From: Candidatus Nomurabacteria bacterium
GTDB lineage: Bacteria > Patescibacteriota > Saccharimonadia > Saccharimonadales > Saccharimonadaceae
Direction: 5' to 3'
Assembly (NCBI GenBank): GCA_020631935.1
Contig: JACKGP010000002.1
Span: 62,001-126,000, forward strand
DNA: 64,000 nt
The notes under the pieces are model-generated. The model was not told the origin of the DNA. It searched no databases and saw only the letters and a program-made list of their open reading frames with translations. The position numbers and the translations under genes are program-made. Below are positions 61,192 through 64,000 of the stretch, one piece after another (position 1 is the first letter of the stretch; every line of letters starts with the position of its first letter).

Positions 61192-61220
61192 AGTGTATCA
61201 ATTTTGTATTCAACTGTCAA
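61192..61220 (-). promoter_or_regulatory. greA promoter
   Basis: TTGACA (61220-61215), 17 bases, TACACT (61197-61192) on the minus strand; start predicted near 61185, giving a leader of about 110 bases, long for this genome. An ATTGTATTTACAAT palindrome (61169-61182) follows the start. Confidence 0.65.
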
Positions 61221-61225
61221 CAGAT

Positions 61226-62470
61226 TTAGCTCTTTTCTAGCGTAGTAAATACATCATCAAGCGCTATCAATAGCGTTTCGCCACTTTTTCTGGCAGTAAA
61301 CTCGCACTGGCCATTCTCCACACTACGATCGCTAATAGTTAGCCTGTATGGTATGCCCAGCAGTTCGCTGTCGGCAAACTTTGCACCTGGTCGCTCTTCG
61401 CGATCATCGTACAGAACCTCAATACCTTCTTCAGTCAATCGTTTATAGATTTCATCGGCTTTTTTGCTGCCATTTTCACCGATTGAAACTAAATAAACTT
61501 TATACGGAGCGATATTATCTGGCCAAATCAGACCTTTGCTGTCACTCATTTTTTCAGCAATTACGCCCATTACGCGAGTAATGCCAATTCCATAGCTACC
61601 GACATAGAGCGATTGCCGCCTGCCTTCGCTATCGGTATAGTATAGTCCCATTTCGTCCGTTTTCTGTGATCCAAAGTTGAATATGTTGCCCACCTCAGCA
61701 GTCTTAACCTTTTCTAGCTCATCACGCGATATATCAAGCTCTTTTACGGCATCGTCTATTACTTCTTCGTTTACAGCAATATTCTTCTCGCGATGCAAGT
61801 AAATGACATCTTCACCGGCATCACAAATAGTCTGAAATTCATGGCTGAACTTTGTAAAAGCTCCGCCGCTAGCAAAGGTTACATATGTGTCATCGCCCAG
61901 TCCTAAGCGAGCATACGCCCGCTTATAGGCTTCAATTGATCTATTGTAGTAGTCATCCAGGTCTTCTTTGGTAGAATGAAAGCTATACATGTCTTTCATG
62001 ACGAATTCACGCCCCCGCATAATGCCGCTTTTTGCCCTGAGTTCGTTGCGCATTTTAGTCTGGAACTGGTACAAACTAACTGGCAAGTCTTTATAGCTTG
62101 AAACATAATGCTTCATCATCTCAACAATTGGCTCTTCATGACTCCAGCCAAGTCCGAGTACTGTACCGTCCTGTAGCGCCGTCTTAAACCACACATCGAC
62201 CGTTTTATCGTCCCAACGCCCAGTTTTTTCCCACACTTCCTTGCGCTGCAAGCCAGTCATCGTAAGTTCATTTGAGTCGATTGCGTTCATCTCCTCTCGG
62301 ACAACCTGCTTGATCTTTTCAACTACCCGCAAGCCTAGTGGTAAATACGCATACACTCCGGCCATTTCTTTATATACATAGCCCGCTCTAATTAAAAGCT
62401 GGGCATTCTTTGCCACCTCGTCAGCTGGTGAGTTTTTTAGTGTTTTAGTAAATAATTTAGAAACTCTCAT
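61226..62470 (-). CDS. proS: Prolyl-tRNA synthetase, short form without editing insertion
   Basis: Charges tRNA-Pro. The 414-residue class II enzyme has motif 2 KMRNELRAKSGIMRGREFVMKDMYSFH and motif 3 VGSYGIGITRVMGVIAEK, plus the anticodon-binding domain at the end (YDDREERPGAKFADSELLGIPYRLTI). At 414 residues it is about 150 shorter than E. coli ProRS: the INS editing domain between motifs 2 and 3 is missing. The start overlaps the stop of the CPBP gene. Order rseP-CPBP-proS resembles the common rseP-proS neighbourhood. Confidence 0.94.
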   Translation of the reverse strand: MRVSKLFTKTLKNSPADEVAKNAQLLIRAGYVYKEMAGVYAYLPLGLRVVEKIKQVVREEMNAIDSNELTMTGLQRKEVWEKTGRWDDKTVDVWFKTALQDGTVLGLGWSHEEPIVEMMKHYVSSYKDLPVSLYQFQTKMRNELRAKSGIMRGREFVMKDMYSFHSTKEDLDDYYNRSIEAYKRAYARLGLGDDTYVTFASGGAFTKFSHEFQTICDAGEDVIYLHREKNIAVNEEVIDDAVKELDISRDELEKVKTAEVGNIFNFGSQKTDEMGLYYTDSEGRRQSLYVGSYGIGITRVMGVIAEKMSDSKGLIWPDNIAPYKVYLVSIGENGSKKADEIYKRLTEEGIEVLYDDREERPGAKFADSELLGIPYRLTISDRSVENGQCEFTARKSGETLLIALDDVFTTLEKS

Positions 62471-63237
62471 TACATTCCCATTGTACTAATAAGTGATGGA
62501 TTAACAAAAAGTAGATAAAATGCCAGACCGTTTTTTGCCATATGAAGAACCACGCCAGCCCACACGCTTCCAGTTATCTCTCGTAAACCACAAAGCACTA
62601 CGCTTAGTACAAATGTATCGACGCCGACATTTAGCTGACCATGCATAACACCAAAAACAACACTAACTAGTATTATGCCCGCAGCCATGCCGAGGTATTT
62701 TTTTAATTTAGTATATAGATACCCTCTGAATAGAAGCTCCTCTACCAGTGGCGCTATGACCACAAGCGCTAGGAACGCCAACATCATCTCCATAGATGAT
62801 ACTAAATTTTCAAACCCTACGTCTTGTTTTTGCGCTATGTCAAAGCCGGGAATAATACCCGACGCTACAGTAATAACTACTGCGCTAAGAATGACATACG
62901 GTATAAATGATAGTACCCCCGCAAATATATCGCCCCAAGAAAGCAGTCTCTGTATACCTAGATCTTTTTTTACACTGCTGCTCTTGTCTATTCGACTAGA
63001 TATCAGTAGCACCACAACTAGCGCTAGTGCATACGTCATCGCTGATAGCGAAAATAGCAACACCGTATTATTGAAAGCTTCTAGCGGTACGCCGATTGTT
63101 TTTAGTACATAGACCAGTGCAACTAGCAATAGCTGTGCGCCAAAAAATGCCGCTACTACTAGTACTGTGTAAAATACTGCCCATAAAATGCGCTTGGTTA
63201 ATTTATGCTTAGTAGTGCTACTTTTCTTATCTGTCAT
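62470..63237 (-). CDS. CPBP-family intramembrane glutamic endopeptidase
   Basis: A 255-residue protein with about eight TM segments. The Abi/CPBP motif 1 EELLFRGYLYTKL supplies the catalytic Glu-Glu and Arg; VFGVMHGQLN contributes the second-motif His, and VVLHMAKNGLAF the third. The family includes Rce1-like proteases and bacteriocin-immunity proteins. It starts next to the rseP stop and ends at the proS start, so it belongs to the rseP-proS operon. Confidence 0.88.
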   Translation of the reverse strand: MTDKKSSTTKHKLTKRILWAVFYTVLVVAAFFGAQLLLVALVYVLKTIGVPLEAFNNTVLLFSLSAMTYALALVVVLLISSRIDKSSSVKKDLGIQRLLSWGDIFAGVLSFIPYVILSAVVITVASGIIPGFDIAQKQDVGFENLVSSMEMMLAFLALVVIAPLVEELLFRGYLYTKLKKYLGMAAGIILVSVVFGVMHGQLNVGVDTFVLSVVLCGLREITGSVWAGVVLHMAKNGLAFYLLFVNPSLISTMGM

Positions 63238-64000
63238 CTATTTAAACTTTCCAATATCTGCCCATGTTACCAACACCACCAGACCCATAAGTACCAAAAA
63301 CCCTATAGTCTGCAGTTGCTCTTCTCGCTCTTTTGTCAGAGGTTTTTTGCGAATTTTGTAAATTGTCATCAAGAGCCAGCGACCGCCATCCAAAGCGGGT
63401 ATCGGAAGAGTGTTTATAACCGCAAGACTCAAAGAAATGATTGCGCTTAGAAATAGCAGCTGCTTAATGCCAGCTTCTGAAGCTTGAGGAAATATCACCC
63501 CAAGTATACCTACAGGCCCAGCTACGCTCTGGCCAACAACTTCCAGCTCCTTACCGCCCTTCTCTCTTATAGTGTCATCAAAACTGATACTTTGAATAAA
63601 GCCTGACAGAGCACCCCAAGCTAGCTTTGCTGTTCCCTCTAGTGTCACCCAAGTAAACTGCAGAGTTGTCCCTACCCCGACGATTGGCGCCGACCATGTT
63701 GACTTTAGCTCTGATCGCTCTACAGTAGAAACGCCCAATATTCCTTTTTTCGAATCTTTGGCGCTAGCCAGATTAGCTTTGGTGGTTTTTTCAACACCAT
63801 CACTTTCGTAGGTGATATCAACCGTATTGCCCGCATGCAAAGCTGTATAGTCGCTCAGCTTTTTTGATGACTCGAACCGTTGATCCTGAATCATGAGTAG
63901 TTTATCGCCAGATTTTAGCCCCGCCTTATCTGCAGCCGATCCCTCAACGACATTTGCAATCATCAGCGGGTGTGATATCGATTGAGTATCACCAGGCACT
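63238..64000 (-). CDS. rseP: Site-2 protease RseP-like, N-terminal part beyond window
   Basis: The C-terminal 250 or so residues of a membrane-embedded zinc metalloprotease. A PDZ domain (IANVVEGSAADKAGLKSGDKLLMIQDQRFESSKKLSDY) is followed by a further TM part with the second active-site block VINTLPIPALDGGR and LLMTIYKIRKK. The HExxH motif lies outside the window. Such proteases cleave anti-sigma factors or signal-peptide remnants. The reading frame runs to the right edge; a GTG at 63999 is not a real start. Confidence 0.88.
   Translation of the reverse strand, partial: VPGDTQSISHPLMIANVVEGSAADKAGLKSGDKLLMIQDQRFESSKKLSDYTALHAGNTVDITYESDGVEKTTKANLASAKDSKKGILGVSTVERSELKSTWSAPIVGVGTTLQFTWVTLEGTAKLAWGALSGFIQSISFDDTIREKGGKELEVVGQSVAGPVGILGVIFPQASEAGIKQLLFLSAIISLSLAVINTLPIPALDGGRWLLMTIYKIRKKPLTKEREEQLQTIGFLVLMGLVVLVTWADIGKFK

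Overview
The window reads as a chromosomal segment of a Patescibacteria/CPR bacterium, most likely Candidatus Saccharibacteria (TM7). This is an inference from gene content and sequence style, not from a marker-gene search. Supporting signs are a compact, moderately AT-rich genome with overlapping genes; a division/cell-wall cluster without murC/E/F or ftsA/Z; a MurD-MurL pair for D-glutamate; a PIF1-like helicase; a region-4-only sigma-like protein fused to HARE-HTH-like domains; and a large VirD4/TraG-like ATPase with no conjugation genes around it. TGA is used as a normal stop, so the code is standard. I see no tRNA, rRNA or CRISPR array.

Layout. Positions 1-972 hold two minus-strand genes of visibly higher GC, one an actinobacterial-looking Tat-signal protein cut by the window edge. 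From 1088 to 10254 are pth, a ZIP metal transporter, an orphan noncoding transcription unit, dprA, topA, the sigma-region-4 protein and the VirD4-like ATPase. After a 769-base convergent gap comes the minus-strand division cluster (11024-19292): mraZ, a structured RNA leader, rsmH, ftsL, ftsI, mraY, ftsW, murG, ftsQ. It is preceded on the same strand by yvcK and a GH1 glycosidase. Positions 21764-28399 hold a BspA-like leucine-rich-repeat surface protein, a PIF1-like helicase, RNase H, a DUF4868/KwaB-like protein, a hydrolase and glyS. Positions 28489-30047 are two GC-richer plus-strand helical-repeat genes, each with its own promoter and terminator. Then follow recO with a minimal two-component pair, a membrane-anchored methyltransferase, xseA/B, a flippase-like protein, a Trm11-like methylase, rpmA and an FHA protein. 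Positions 38143-43804 hold a lone receiver, a CtpA protease, a CHAP hydrolase, ftsX, ftsE and prfB. Positions 43814-50304 hold murL, murD, an M16 peptidase and secA. Next is a type IV pilin-like gene broken by one in-frame TAG, then serS, uppP, a CorC-like protein, several unknown proteins, tgt, a PspC/PadR pair, greA, proS, a CPBP protease and a partial rseP.

Functionally, much of the window is envelope biogenesis: lipid II synthesis and flipping, septal transpeptidation, the FtsEX-CHAP hydrolase system, undecaprenyl phosphate recycling and regulated proteolysis.

Three signals stand out. (1) At least 17 genes have a -10 hexamer ending only 6-9 bases before the start codon and no Shine-Dalgarno site, so leaderless mRNAs look like a normal mode of expression here. 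(2) The mraZ-rsmH gap encodes an RNA with a 21-bp helix whose two non-Watson-Crick positions are both G.U pairs only on the transcribed strand. (3) A roughly 340-nt transcription unit between the ZIP gene and dprA has a near-consensus promoter and a strong terminator but no recognisable gene.
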